Of a DNA stretch of 32,894 nucleotides, positions 9,987 through 18,766 are shown piece by piece. Under the pieces are notes generated by a model. It did no database searches and was not told where the DNA came from. It worked only from the letters and a program-made list of their open reading frames with translations. The position numbers were made by a program, and so were the translations under genes. Source of the stretch: Corallococcus interemptor (GTDB taxonomy: Bacteria > Myxococcota > Myxococcia > Myxococcales > Myxococcaceae); contig NZ_RAWM01000102.1 in assembly GCF_003668875.1 (NCBI RefSeq), positions 1 through 32,894 on the forward strand, written 5' to 3'. Positions within the stretch are counted from its first letter, which is position 1; each line of letters opens with the position of its first letter.

Positions 9987-10376
9987 TCAGTACTTCGAGG
10001 GTGCGTCGCTCGCGGGGAACGACTCCTTGGACTGCTCGTCCACCTCGTCGTCGCTGGGGTTTCCACCCGAGCGCACGCTCGCGTTGGTGGGGCTCTTCAC
10101 CTCGCGCAGCGGCAGCTTGCCGGAGGTGTCCGCGCGGCCCGTGCCGGCCTGCGCGTTCATCATGCGCGCGCCCAGCAGGTTCTTGGCGCGCTCGGCCAGG
10201 TTGCGCTGCTCGTCCTGCCAGTCGCGGAAGAGCTGCGCCAGCTCCTGGTCGCCCGCGGCCTCCGCGTCGCGCAGGTACTGCTCGCTCACCGACGCCCCCT
10301 TGAGCAGGTGGTAGAGCGTGCTGATGAGGTCGTGGTGCTCATCCCGGGTCCCCGTGACTTCCTGTCCGCCCGCCAT
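9987..10376 (-). CDS. Small uncharacterised protein with SKESFPASD tail motif
   Basis: 129 residues, soluble. The N-terminal half (about 13-68) is helical and acidic (DEHHDLISTLYHLLKGA, then DQELAQLFRDWQDEQRNLAER) and resembles a short ferritin-like or four-helix bundle half; too little is conserved to claim metal binding. The C-terminus DEVDEQSKESFPASDAPSKY matches the short motif VDE.S.ESFPASDPP that recurs at the ends of many small bacterial proteins of unknown role. A strong GGGAGG sits 7 bp before the ATG. It lies downstream of glutaredoxin on the same strand and ends at its own terminator. A general stress role is plausible by analogy but not shown. Confidence 0.75.
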   Translation of the reverse strand: MAGGQEVTGTRDEHHDLISTLYHLLKGASVSEQYLRDAEAAGDQELAQLFRDWQDEQRNLAERAKNLLGARMMNAQAGTGRADTSGKLPLREVKSPTNASVRSGGNPSDDEVDEQSKESFPASDAPSKY

Positions 10377-10444
10377 GGTGTTCCTCCCGTGAAAGGGGTG
10401 AATGCCTTGACGGAGAAAGTAGGCACTGGGGACGCGGGTGGCGT

Positions 10445-10461
10445 CCGGGCACGGGGCCCGG
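10445..10461 (-). terminator. Weak hairpin after the glutaredoxin gene
   Basis: A perfect 6-bp stem CCGGGC/GCCCGG with a 5-nt loop lies 13 bp past the glutaredoxin stop. There is no T-tract behind it, so termination may be partial and read-through into the next gene is possible. Confidence 0.35.
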
Positions 10462-10473
10462 CCGCCTGGCTGC

Positions 10474-10731
10474 TCAAGCCTGGAGCATCGGGTCCAGCTT
10501 GCCCTCGCGGTCCAGCGCGGCCATGTCGGAATAGCCGCCCACGTGCGTCTCCCCGATGAAGATCTGCGGCACGGTGCGCTGACCGCCGCTCATCTCCACC
10601 AGCTTCGCGCGGGCGTCGTCGTCCCCGGTGACGTCCACCTCTTCGTAGGCCACGCCCTTGCGCTTGAGCAGGTCCTTCGCCCGCACGCAAAAGCCACAGT
10701 AGGTCGTCGTGTAGATCTTCACGGGCTTCAT
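10474..10731 (-). CDS. grxC: Glutaredoxin (GrxC type)
   Basis: 85 residues, the standard size for a dithiol glutaredoxin, which uses glutathione to reduce protein disulphides and mixed disulphides in the cytoplasm. Active site YCGFC with Cys12 and Cys15; cis-proline motif TVPQIF; glutathione-binding GGYSD near residue 68. The common proline between the cysteines (CPYC/CPFC) is replaced by glycine. GGAGG lies 6 bp upstream of the ATG. A TAGGTT hexamer (10764-10759, minus strand), like the rpoZ -10 box, is a candidate -10, but no good -35 accompanies it. Confidence 0.9.
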   Translation of the reverse strand: MKPVKIYTTTYCGFCVRAKDLLKRKGVAYEEVDVTGDDDARAKLVEMSGGQRTVPQIFIGETHVGGYSDMAALDREGKLDPMLQA

Positions 10732-10763
10732 GGATTTCCTCCGGGTCTCTTGATGCCAAACCT

Positions 10764-10813
10764 AAGGGGCCGTTGCGCGCAGGGCCACGGGCCCGCCGCG
10801 CGCCTGGCCCCTT
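10764..10813. repeat. 50-bp imperfect inverted repeat between groEL and grxC
   Basis: AAGGGGCC (10764-10771) and GCGCGC (10775-10780) are mirrored by GCGCGC (10798-10803) and GGCCCCTT (10806-10813), giving 14 pairable positions around a 17-nt centre. It lies in the grxC upstream region, just beyond the groEL terminator. It could be a second terminator hairpin or a regulator site; the sequence alone does not decide. Confidence 0.5.
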
Positions 10814-10858
10814 GAAACACGACGGCCCCCGGGACCCTGGTGGGCGCCGGAGGCCGTC
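10814..10858 (-). terminator. Intrinsic terminator of groES-groEL
   Basis: GACGGCC (10821-10827) pairs with GGCCGTC (10852-10858), followed inward by one mismatch and four more pairs. GTGTTTC follows on the minus strand. It starts about 40 bp after the groEL stop. Confidence 0.6.
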
Positions 10859-10897
10859 AAGTCCCATCCCCCGTGACAGCGGGGAAGGGTGGGGCGA

Positions 10898-12562
<1,665 letters not shown>

Positions 12563-12597
12563 CTAGAAGTTGGGAGTGGGGAGACGAACGGCGGGCT

Positions 12598-12888
12598 TCA
12601 CTTCTCGATGATGCCCAGCACGTCCTCTTCGCGGAGGATCAGGTGATCCTCGCCGTCCAGCTTGATCTCCGTGCCCGCGTACTTGCTGAAGAGGATGGTG
12701 TCGCCGGCCTTGATGTCCATGGCGCGCACCTTGCCGTCCTCCAGCACCTTGCCGTTGCCGACGGCGATGACCTTGCCCTCGAGCGGCTTCTCCTTCGCCG
12801 TGTCGGGGATGAAGAGGCCACCCTTGGTCTTGTTCTCCTCGGCGACGCGCTTGATGATGAGCCGATCCTGCAGGGGACGAATCTTCAT
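12598..12888 (-). CDS. groS: Co-chaperonin GroES (Hsp10)
   Basis: 96 residues from ATG 12888 ([15 protein letters not shown]), the usual GroES size. It contains the mobile loop that docks on GroEL ([17 protein letters not shown]) and the beta-barrel core ending DVLGIIEK. The frame stays open to 13176, but that part is the CIRCE/promoter region and not coding. AGGAG lies 6 bp before the start. First gene of the heat-shock operon. Confidence 0.98.
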   Translation of the reverse strand: MKIRPLQDRLIIKRVAEENKTKGGLFIPDTAKEKPLEGKVIAVGNGKVLEDGKVRAMDIKAGDTILFSKYAGTEIKLDGEDHLILREEDVLGIIEK

Positions 12889-12984
12889 GGCTTGCTCCTG
12901 TGAATCGCGGCTGCCGGAGGCGGACGGAAGGTCCGGACCGGGATGCCGCAGGGGTTGTTGAAAAAAGGCCTGTGGGCCCCGGCG

Positions 12985-13011
12985 TTGGCACTCGCACCCG
13001 CTGAGTGCTAA
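12985..13011 (-). promoter_or_regulatory. CIRCE operator (HrcA-binding site) of groES-groEL
   Basis: TTGGCACTC, 9-bp spacer, GAGTGCTAA. This matches the CIRCE consensus TTAGCACTC-N9-GAGTGCTAA with one substitution. It sits immediately downstream of the predicted transcription start, the classical position where HrcA represses groESL at normal temperature. hrcA itself is not in the window. Confidence 0.95.
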
Positions 13012-13027
13012 CGCCCAGGCGCGGCGG

Positions 13028-13055
13028 ATAATAACCAGGGACTTCACCTCGTCAA
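13028..13055 (-). promoter_or_regulatory. groES-groEL promoter
   Basis: On the minus strand TTGACG (13055-13050), a 16-bp spacer and TATTAT (13033-13028): the best sigma-70-type match in the window. The predicted start near 13021 places the CIRCE element in the first bases of the transcript. A 12-bp palindrome GGACATCTGTCC (13065-13076) lies about 10 bp upstream of the -35. Confidence 0.75.
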
Positions 13056-13169
13056 GCGACGTCGGGACATCTGTCCGGATGCCGCTAAATACCCGTCCTG
13101 ATTGGGCTTTTCCGAAAAACATTCCCGCCTCTCGCACCTGCCCGGAAGGCCGTGCCGGGTGTCCGGACG

Positions 13170-13196
13170 TTGGCACTCGCCGGGGCCGAGTGCCAG
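13170..13196. promoter_or_regulatory. Second CIRCE-like element
   Basis: TTGGCACTC, 9-bp spacer, GAGTGCCAG: the core GGCACTC-N9-GAGTGCC is a perfect 7+7 inverted repeat with the exact CIRCE geometry. It is centred about 185 bp from the first CIRCE and 133 bp before the start of the + strand gene at 13329. It may be a distal HrcA site for groESL or the operator of the divergent genes. The 12889-13328 gap (440 bp) otherwise contains the groES promoter, the first CIRCE, the palindrome at 13065-13076 and a GTCCGGAC palindrome (13161-13168). I found no coding sequence in it. Confidence 0.75.
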
Positions 13197-13328
13197 CGTA
13201 AGTCCTTGATAAGACTCAGGTGCGTTTTGCCGGCGCCCGGGGACGTGACTACGCTTGGTGGAGCGTGTCCTGGTGGCTCCGGGCGCTGGGCCGGGGGCCT
13301 TCCAGGCTTCATCCGGGAGGTGTGCTCG

Positions 13329-13928
13329 ATGAGCGGACTGGTGACGTCCTCTTCCTCGCTGAAGGAGTTCTTCCGGGAACTGCTTCTGGAGGTCGCGGCC
13401 CGGCAGCGGGTGGCGCTGGGCGAGTCCACCGAGTTCTATCTGGTGAACCTGCTGGCGGAGTTCGCGGCCACGGACAAGCTGTTCAGCCGTGACGCGGAGG
13501 GCCGGCGCGACCATGAGCCGCTGGCGGAGCTGTACCACCGCGCGCTGCAGCAGGAGCGCGAGGAGCGCATCCGCACGCTGCGGCGGCTGGGCGACGTGTC
13601 GCTCTACAAGGTCGGCTTCTTCTCCGGCGCGCTGCAGCAGGGGATGGTGGGCCCGGACTACTACATCCAGATGGGCGGCGCCGCGTACGGGCAGGTGGCG
13701 GAGCTGGTGCCCGCGGGCGGCTTCACCGGCGTGTACCGGGAGCTGTGCGACAAGTTCCGCTCGCTCGCGGAGCTGCTGGAGGAGATCAGCGCGCGCGGCC
13801 TGGTGAGCGCGGGGCCCGCGGGCGCGCTGCGCGTCTACGAATCCTGGGTGCGCACGGGCGACGACAAGCTGGAGCGCGTGCTGGTGGACGCGGGCTGGGT
13901 CCCGCGCAAGGGGCCGCTTGCCAACTGA
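13329..13928 (+). CDS. Conserved-looking protein of unknown function
   Basis: 199 residues, soluble, no signal peptide. It starts MSGLVTSSSSLKEFFREL after GGGAGG (8 bp upstream). Mostly helical at the N-terminus (about 9-100, with DHEPLAELYHRALQQEREER), then a more mixed segment with VGPDYYIQMGGAAYGQVAEL and a helical end. I do not recognise the family with confidence; small uncharacterised proteins of this type are common in myxobacteria. It is the first gene downstream of the second CIRCE-like element. The next gene overlaps its stop, so they form a two-gene unit. A heat-shock connection is possible but unproven. Confidence 0.7.
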   Translation: MSGLVTSSSSLKEFFRELLLEVAARQRVALGESTEFYLVNLLAEFAATDKLFSRDAEGRRDHEPLAELYHRALQQEREERIRTLRRLGDVSLYKVGFFSGALQQGMVGPDYYIQMGGAAYGQVAELVPAGGFTGVYRELCDKFRSLAELLEEISARGLVSAGPAGALRVYESWVRTGDDKLERVLVDAGWVPRKGPLAN

Positions 13929-14589
13929 CGCCGGGGACTTCCCGCTCGTGGGGCGCCTCCAGGCCCACCTGGAGGCCATCTACGGCTTCCGGTGCGAGGC
14001 CCGCGCGGAGGCCTTCGTGGTGGTGGACGCGCAGGTCGCCGCGCTCCTGGGTGGTACCGGGCGCGCGCCGGAGGAGCTGCTCGTCCTGGAGGCCCGGGGC
14101 GGGCTGGAGGTGGCGCTCTACCTGGACCCCGGCTTGCGCGAGCGCATGGAGCGCTATTCGGCCAGCCCGCTGGCCTCCGTGCTGGAGGGGGACCTGGACG
14201 GCTACTGCCAGGTGACCGAGGGCGTCAGCCACTTCCTCTACGTCGCGCACACGGCGCACTACGAGCGCACGGTGTCGCTGCTGGAGCTGGAGGCCCAGGC
14301 GGAGGTGGACAAGTTCGTCGTGTGCCTGCTGCACCGCTGGGGCGAGGGCGTGGCCGGGTGGGCGCGGGAGCTGTTGGGGCGCCTCTTCGACCGCGTGGCC
14401 TACCAGCCCCTGCTGACGGTGGAGGAGCGCTGGCGCTACGAGGAGGCGAACCGGCTGTCGCGGCGCTTCTGCGCGCGGCTCATGCCGCACGTCCTGGAAC
14501 GGCGGTTGGACCGGCTCCTCGGCGACCTGCGTTATGCCTACCGGCTGGGAGCGGAGGCCAAGCTGCGCCACTTCGCGCACGGCGGTTGA
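13918..14589 (+). CDS. Protein of unknown function, overlapping the preceding gene
   Basis: 223 residues from a TTG at 13918, which overlaps the preceding stop by 11 bp; a GTG at 13948 is an alternative. Soluble, no signal peptide. An alpha/beta N-terminal part (about 10-85; AFVVVDAQVAALLGG, LLVLEARGGLEVALYLDP) is followed by a helical C-terminal part with SHFLYVAHTAHYERTVSLLELEAQAEVDKF and an Arg-rich helix (ANRLSRRFCARLMPHVLERRLDRLL). I do not recognise a family. The overlap implies translational coupling with the 199-residue protein and probably a joint role. Confidence 0.65.
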   Translation: MPTDAGDFPLVGRLQAHLEAIYGFRCEARAEAFVVVDAQVAALLGGTGRAPEELLVLEARGGLEVALYLDPGLRERMERYSASPLASVLEGDLDGYCQVTEGVSHFLYVAHTAHYERTVSLLELEAQAEVDKFVVCLLHRWGEGVAGWARELLGRLFDRVAYQPLLTVEERWRYEEANRLSRRFCARLMPHVLERRLDRLLGDLRYAYRLGAEAKLRHFAHGG

Positions 14590-14627
14590 GGGTCCCGGCC
14601 GCTGCCTGCATCGGGTAGGGTGGGGGC

Positions 14628-15104
14628 ATGCCGCGCGAGGCGTCCTCAGGAGGCATTGTCATCCGCTTCCAGGACGGGGCCTGGGAGGTCGCCGTCATCC
14701 GTCCCCACGGGCGCCACCTCTGGGCGCTGCCCAAGGGGCACGTGGATCCGGGAGAGACGCCGGAGCAGACCGCGCGGCGCGAGGTGAAGGAGGAGACGGG
14801 GCTCTCCGGCGTGGCGCTGCTCGCGCCGCTGGGGGAGATCCGCTACGTCTACCAGTTCCGGGGGCAGCGCATCTTCAAGCGCGTCCACTTCTTCCTCTTC
14901 CGCTACGAGGCGGGAGAGCTGGGGCCGCTGCCGGGGCCGCGCGTGGAGGTGGACGAGGTGCGCTGGATGCCGCTCGAGGGGCTGATTCCGGCGCTGGGCT
15001 ACAAGGGTGAGAAGGCCGTCGCCGGCCGGGCGCTGCGGTGGATGCGCGCCCAGGGCCTGGCGTCCGGGACTCCTTCCCCCGTGGAGGGGAAGGAGCCGGG
15101 GTAG
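14628..15104 (+). CDS. NUDIX hydrolase
   Basis: 158 residues. A complete Nudix box G37-x5-E43-x7-REVKEETGL (51-59) with the metal-binding REVKEE glutamates. The family cleaves nucleoside diphosphates linked to another moiety, using Mg2+. The N-terminal SGGIVIRF and the LPKGHVDPGE segment resemble diadenosine polyphosphate/NTP-type pyrophosphohydrolases (MutT-like, LPKG type), but the substrate cannot be read from sequence. GGGTGGGGGC precedes the ATG. It ends 9 bp before the convergent rpoZ stop. Confidence 0.9.
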   Translation: MPREASSGGIVIRFQDGAWEVAVIRPHGRHLWALPKGHVDPGETPEQTARREVKEETGLSGVALLAPLGEIRYVYQFRGQRIFKRVHFFLFRYEAGELGPLPGPRVEVDEVRWMPLEGLIPALGYKGEKAVAGRALRWMRAQGLASGTPSPVEGKEPG

Positions 15105-15113
15105 GACGCGAAG

Positions 15114-15353
15114 CTACTTCTTGGCTTCCTCGCCCACGTACTTGCCGGACAGCGCCTCGCGCACGTCGCGGTCGAACTTCACGCGCTGGGTGGCGACCTC
15201 GCGCAGGGCGAGCACGGGCGGCTTGTTCTTCGAGGTCTCGATGATGGGCCGGGCGCCGGCCATCAGCTGGCGCGCGCGCTTGGCGCCCAGGAGCACCAGC
15301 GCGAACCGGTTGTCCACGTAGGGAAGGCAGTCTTCAACGGTAACGCGGGCCAT
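15114..15353 (-). CDS. rpoZ: RNA polymerase omega subunit
   Basis: 79 residues. [30 protein letters not shown] is the conserved core that clamps the beta-prime C-terminus and helps assemble RNA polymerase; [12 protein letters not shown] follows. A short acidic tail ends the protein, typical for the family. AGAAGG lies 7 bp before the ATG. It has its own promoter and a palindromic leader. Confidence 0.95.
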   Translation of the reverse strand: MARVTVEDCLPYVDNRFALVLLGAKRARQLMAGARPIIETSKNKPPVLALREVATQRVKFDRDVREALSGKYVGEEAKK

Positions 15354-15367
15354 GGAACATCCTTCTT

Positions 15368-15383
15368 GGCTCGGATCCGAGCC
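15368..15383 (-). promoter_or_regulatory. Perfect 16-bp palindrome in the rpoZ leader
   Basis: GGCTCGGATCCGAGCC reads the same on both strands. It lies within the predicted rpoZ 5' untranslated region, 2 nt before the AGAAGG ribosome-binding site and about 14 nt before the ATG. It could be a protein-binding operator. As RNA it could only fold as a short hairpin with a tight loop. Confidence 0.55.
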
Positions 15384-15397
15384 GGTGGAAGCCTCTC

Positions 15398-15426
15398 AAC
15401 CTAAAGAGCGGGTCCGGATCAGTCAA
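15398..15426 (-). promoter_or_regulatory. rpoZ: rpoZ promoter
   Basis: On the minus strand TTGACT (15426-15421), a 17-bp spacer and TAGGTT (15403-15398). The start site would be about 40 nt upstream of the rpoZ ATG. The 342-bp gap 15354-15695 holds this promoter and the leader palindrome. In the + strand half, 15430-15680, I see no gene and no convincing promoter for the oxidoreductase. Confidence 0.55.
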
Positions 15427-15695
15427 GGAAGGATGGCGGGGCGGAGGCTCCACCGGGAGTGCCGCCGGGAGCCGCCAGCGATTGCCCGCCAGCCGACCCT
15501 GCTGGCGTCCGGATGTTGGTTGGCGCACGCTCTCTTCTCACCCTCCGGAATTTGAGAGCCACGGGCCTCAACGGATCCGGAGGGGTGCGTTTCTCCGAGT
15601 AGGGAATGGGACGCCAGGGTGGGTCGGAATCGCCCCCTCCCCGCCCTCCCATCGGAGGCTTTTCGCATGGTCTCGGAAGCAGCGGAGGCGCGGCC

Positions 15696-16565
15696 GTGGT
15701 GAGCGGGCCGGTGCTCGTCACGGGGCCCACGGGCAACGTGGGGCGGGCGGTGGTGCGCGCGCTCCTGGCCGAAGGCGTGGCGGTGCGCGCGGCGGTGAAG
15801 TCGCCGGAGCACACGGTGTCGCTGCTCAAGGAGATGGACGGGGACGTGATGCCGGCGCCGCTGGACTTCCTGCGGCCGGAGACGTTCCTCCCCGCGCTGG
15901 AGGGCGTGCGGAGTGTGTTCCTGATGCGGCCGCCGGCCATCGCGCACGCGGAAGGGGCGCTCAACGCGTTCATCGACGCGGCCGCCACGCAGGGCGTGAA
16001 GCAGGTGGTGTTCCTGTCCATGGCGGGCGCGGAGAAGAGCGCGTGGGCCCCGCACCACGCCGTGGAGGCGCACCTGATGCACTCCACCGTGGGCTGGACG
16101 CTGCTGCGCCCGGCGTTCTTCGCGCAGAACCTGGGCGACGCGTACCGGGAGGACATCCGCCAGGACGGCCGGCTCTACATGCCGGCGGGGCACGGCCGGG
16201 TGGCCTTCGTGGACGTGCGCGACGTGGGCGAGGTGGCGGCGCGGGCGCTCCTGGACACGTCCCTTCGCAACCGCGCCTTCACGCTCACCGGGCAGGAGGC
16301 GGTAACGTTCGATGAGGTGGCGTCCGTGTTGTCGGAGGTGCTGGGGCGGCCCATCCGCTACGTGCCCGCATCGGTGCCCGGCTACTTGCGCCACCTGCAC
16401 CAGCGCCGGCTGTCATGGGGCCAATCGGGCCTGCAGACGCTGATGCACGTGGGGCTGCGCTTCGGGAAGGCGGAGCAGGTGGACCCCACGCTCACGAACC
16501 TGCTGGGACGTCCCACGCGCACGGTGCGCCAGTACATCGAGGACCACGCGCCGCTGTGGCGCTGA
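15696..16565 (+). CDS. NmrA-like NAD(P)-binding oxidoreductase
   Basis: 289 residues. The N-terminal Rossmann motif VLVTGPTGNVGRAVVRALLAEG is the NAD(P)-binding GxxGxxG of the atypical short-chain dehydrogenase/NmrA group. PALEGVRSVFLMRPP, VKQVVFLSMAGAE and TLLRPAFFAQNL follow in the order seen in those proteins. Members include NAD(P)H-sensing regulators and quinone- or azo-reductases; many lack the catalytic Tyr-x3-Lys, and I see no clear one here. GGAGG at 15684-15688 is 7 bp before the GTG at 15696 (10 bp before a second GTG at 15699). The frame is open from 15606 with no signal in that part. It is convergent with the DoxX gene, with 6 bp between them. Confidence 0.85.
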   Translation: MVSGPVLVTGPTGNVGRAVVRALLAEGVAVRAAVKSPEHTVSLLKEMDGDVMPAPLDFLRPETFLPALEGVRSVFLMRPPAIAHAEGALNAFIDAAATQGVKQVVFLSMAGAEKSAWAPHHAVEAHLMHSTVGWTLLRPAFFAQNLGDAYREDIRQDGRLYMPAGHGRVAFVDVRDVGEVAARALLDTSLRNRAFTLTGQEAVTFDEVASVLSEVLGRPIRYVPASVPGYLRHLHQRRLSWGQSGLQTLMHVGLRFGKAEQVDPTLTNLLGRPTRTVRQYIEDHAPLWR

Positions 16566-16571
16566 CGCGGC

Positions 16572-16928
16572 TCAGGCGTACCAGAGCGCCCATGCGATGA
16601 GCACCACCTGCAGCGGCAGGCGCGCCCAGAGCAGCTGCCGGGGAATCTTGCGGAACTGCTCCGGGTGCCGGGCCATGTGGATGTTCGCGGGGAACACCGC
16701 CACGAGCAGCGCGCCGAGTCCCCAGGCCGCGAGCCGCGTGGTGGCGGGCACCAGCAGGAAGATGCCCAGCAGCACCTCCGCCACGCCGCTCAGGAGCACC
16801 AGCTCCCGGTGCCACGGGAGGTACGGCGGCATGATGCGCATGTACATGCGGGGCTTGAGGAAGTGGTTCACCCCCGCGGCGACCATGAACAGCGCGAGCA
16901 CGTACTGCAGGATGGTTTTGACGTCCAT
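16572..16928 (-). CDS. DoxX-like small membrane protein
   Basis: 118 residues with four hydrophobic segments (about 8-26, 43-62, 66-84 and 99-116), including MVAAGVNHFLKPRMYMRIMPPYL, which is typical of DoxX/DoxD-like proteins. Inner-membrane protein; the family has been linked to quinone/thiol redox roles, but its substrate here is unknown. GAGGAG, the ribosome-binding site, is partly buried in a 10-bp hairpin upstream. It follows pgm by 57 bp on the same strand and is probably co-transcribed. Confidence 0.8.
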   Translation of the reverse strand: MDVKTILQYVLALFMVAAGVNHFLKPRMYMRIMPPYLPWHRELVLLSGVAEVLLGIFLLVPATTRLAAWGLGALLVAVFPANIHMARHPEQFRKIPRQLLWARLPLQVVLIAWALWYA

Positions 16929-16941
16929 GGACGGCGGAGCT

Positions 16942-16970
16942 CCTCGCGCGGCATCGAACCCCGCGCGAGG
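16942..16970 (-). promoter_or_regulatory. Perfect 10-bp hairpin over the DoxX ribosome-binding site
   Basis: CCTCGCGCGG and CCGCGCGAGG pair perfectly around a 9-nt loop, in the pgm-doxX gap. On the minus-strand transcript the 3' arm ends GCGAGG and is directly followed by AG, making the GAGGAG ribosome-binding site of the DoxX gene. No T-tract follows, so it looks more like a translation-limiting or mRNA-stabilising structure than a terminator. Confidence 0.55.
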
Positions 16971-16985
16971 CGCCCGCGTCCACGC

Positions 16986-18623
16986 CTACTTTCCGGCGAA
17001 CGCCTCACCGACGATGGCGCGCGCTTCCTGGACGATGGTGTCCAGGTGCGCCTGGTCGCGGAAGCTCTCCGCGTAGATCTTGTACACGTCCTCCGTGCCG
17101 GACGGACGCGCGGCGAACCAGCCGTTCTCCGTCGTCACCTTGAGGCCGCCCAGGTCCGCGTTGTTGCCCGGCGCGCGCGTGAGGCGCTGGAGGATGGGCT
17201 CGCCGGCCAGCGACGTGGCCTTCACCGCCTCCGGCGACAGCTTCTTCAGCGCGGCCTTCTGCGCGGACGTGGCCGGCTGATCAATGCGCGTGTACAGCGG
17301 CGCGCCGAACTTCTTCGTCAGTTCTTGATAGTGCTCTCCGGGGTCCTTGCCGGTGCGCGCCAGGATCTCCGCCGCGAGCAGGTCCAGGATGATGCCGTCC
17401 TTGTCCGTGGTCCACACGGTGCCGTCCTTGCGCAGGAAGGACGCGCCCGCGGACTCCTCGCCGCCGAAGCCCAGCGAGCCGTCCAGGAGGCCGTCCACGA
17501 ACCACTTGAAGCCCACGGGCACCTCCACCACGCGGCGGCCCAGGTCCTTGCCCACGCGGTCGATGAGGCTGCTGCTCACCAGCGTCTTGCCCACCGCCGC
17601 GTCCGCCTTCCAGCCCGGCCGGTTGCGGAAGAGGTAGTGGATGGCGACGGCCAGGTAGTGGTTCGGGTTCATCAGCCCCATGCTGCGGGTGACGATGCCG
17701 TGGCGGTCGGAGTCCGTGTCGTTGCCGAACGCGAGCGCGTACTGGTCCTTCAACTTCACCAGGTTCGCCATCGCGTACGGCGACGAGCAGTCCATGCGGA
17801 TCTTCCCGTCATGGTCCGCGGGCATGAAGCCGAAGGTGGGGTCCACGGTGGGGTTCACCACCGTGAGGTCCAGGCCGTACTTCTGCGCGAGCGGCGCCCA
17901 GTAGGCCAGGTTGGAGCCGCCCAGCGGATCCGCGCCCAGCTTCAGCTTCGCGCCCCGGATGACGTCCAGGTCCACCACGTTCACCAGGTCCGCGACATAC
18001 GGCGTGATGAAGTCGTAGGGCTTCACCGTGGCGCTGGAGCGCGCCTTCTCATAGGGGACGCGCTGCACGCCCTTGTTGCCCGCGGCCATCAGCTCGTTGG
18101 CGCGCTTCTCCACGATGGAGGTGACGTTCGTGTCGGCGGGGCCGCCGTTGGGCGGGTTGTACTTGATGCCGCCGTCCTCCGGCGGGTTGTGGGACGGGGT
18201 GATGACGATGCCGTCCGCGAGCCCGCTCGTGCGGCCCCGGTTGTACGTGAGGATGGCGTGGGAGATGACCGGCGTGGGCGTGGCGCCGTCCGTGTAGCGG
18301 ACCTCCACGCCGTGCGCGGCGAGCACTTCCAGCGTGGTGCGCTGAGCAGGCTCGGAGAGCGCGTGCGTGTCCATGCCCAGGAAGAGCGGGCCGTCATAGC
18401 CCTGCTGCTTGCGGTACTCGCACAGGGCTTGCGCCACCGCGAGGATGTGCGCCTCGTTGAAGCTGCGGCGCGCGGCGCTCCCCCGGTGACCGGAGGTGCC
18501 AAAGGCCACGCGCTGCTCGGCCACGGACGCGTCGGGCGTGTCGTCGTAGTACTGCGCGCGCAGCTCGTCAGGGTTGATCAGCAGGTCGCGCGAAAGGGGC
18601 TTGCCAGCGGAAGGGTGTGCCAT
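16986..18623 (-). CDS. pgm: Phosphoglucomutase (alpha-D-glucose phosphate-specific)
   Basis: 545 residues, the size of bacterial Pgm, which interconverts glucose-1-phosphate and glucose-6-phosphate for glycogen, trehalose and surface polysaccharide synthesis. [10 protein letters not shown] (39-48) is the family start motif; phosphoserine loop [11 protein letters not shown] with Ser144; metal-binding loop [10 protein letters not shown] near 305; sugar-binding [11 protein letters not shown] near 380; phosphate-binding RPSGTED near 510. All active-site elements are present. It is followed by the DoxX gene. Confidence 0.95.
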   Translation of the reverse strand: MAHPSAGKPLSRDLLINPDELRAQYYDDTPDASVAEQRVAFGTSGHRGSAARRSFNEAHILAVAQALCEYRKQQGYDGPLFLGMDTHALSEPAQRTTLEVLAAHGVEVRYTDGATPTPVISHAILTYNRGRTSGLADGIVITPSHNPPEDGGIKYNPPNGGPADTNVTSIVEKRANELMAAGNKGVQRVPYEKARSSATVKPYDFITPYVADLVNVVDLDVIRGAKLKLGADPLGGSNLAYWAPLAQKYGLDLTVVNPTVDPTFGFMPADHDGKIRMDCSSPYAMANLVKLKDQYALAFGNDTDSDRHGIVTRSMGLMNPNHYLAVAIHYLFRNRPGWKADAAVGKTLVSSSLIDRVGKDLGRRVVEVPVGFKWFVDGLLDGSLGFGGEESAGASFLRKDGTVWTTDKDGIILDLLAAEILARTGKDPGEHYQELTKKFGAPLYTRIDQPATSAQKAALKKLSPEAVKATSLAGEPILQRLTRAPGNNADLGGLKVTTENGWFAARPSGTEDVYKIYAESFRDQAHLDTIVQEARAIVGEAFAGK

Positions 18624-18766
18624 GACAGAGCCACCCTAGCCGTGCGCGCATTCCGAGGGGAACCGAAGTCACGGGCCCTGTCGCGCGCCGCACCCGTCTT
18701 GACGCGCTCCGTCCAGTAGCGGGCGGGGCGCGGACAATCAGGACGGGGGCGCGTGTCCGGAAGCCG

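Noticed and set aside
12598-13176. GroES with a 96-residue N-terminal extension
   Set aside because: The extension covers the promoter and CIRCE element. The family starts at [10 protein letters not shown].
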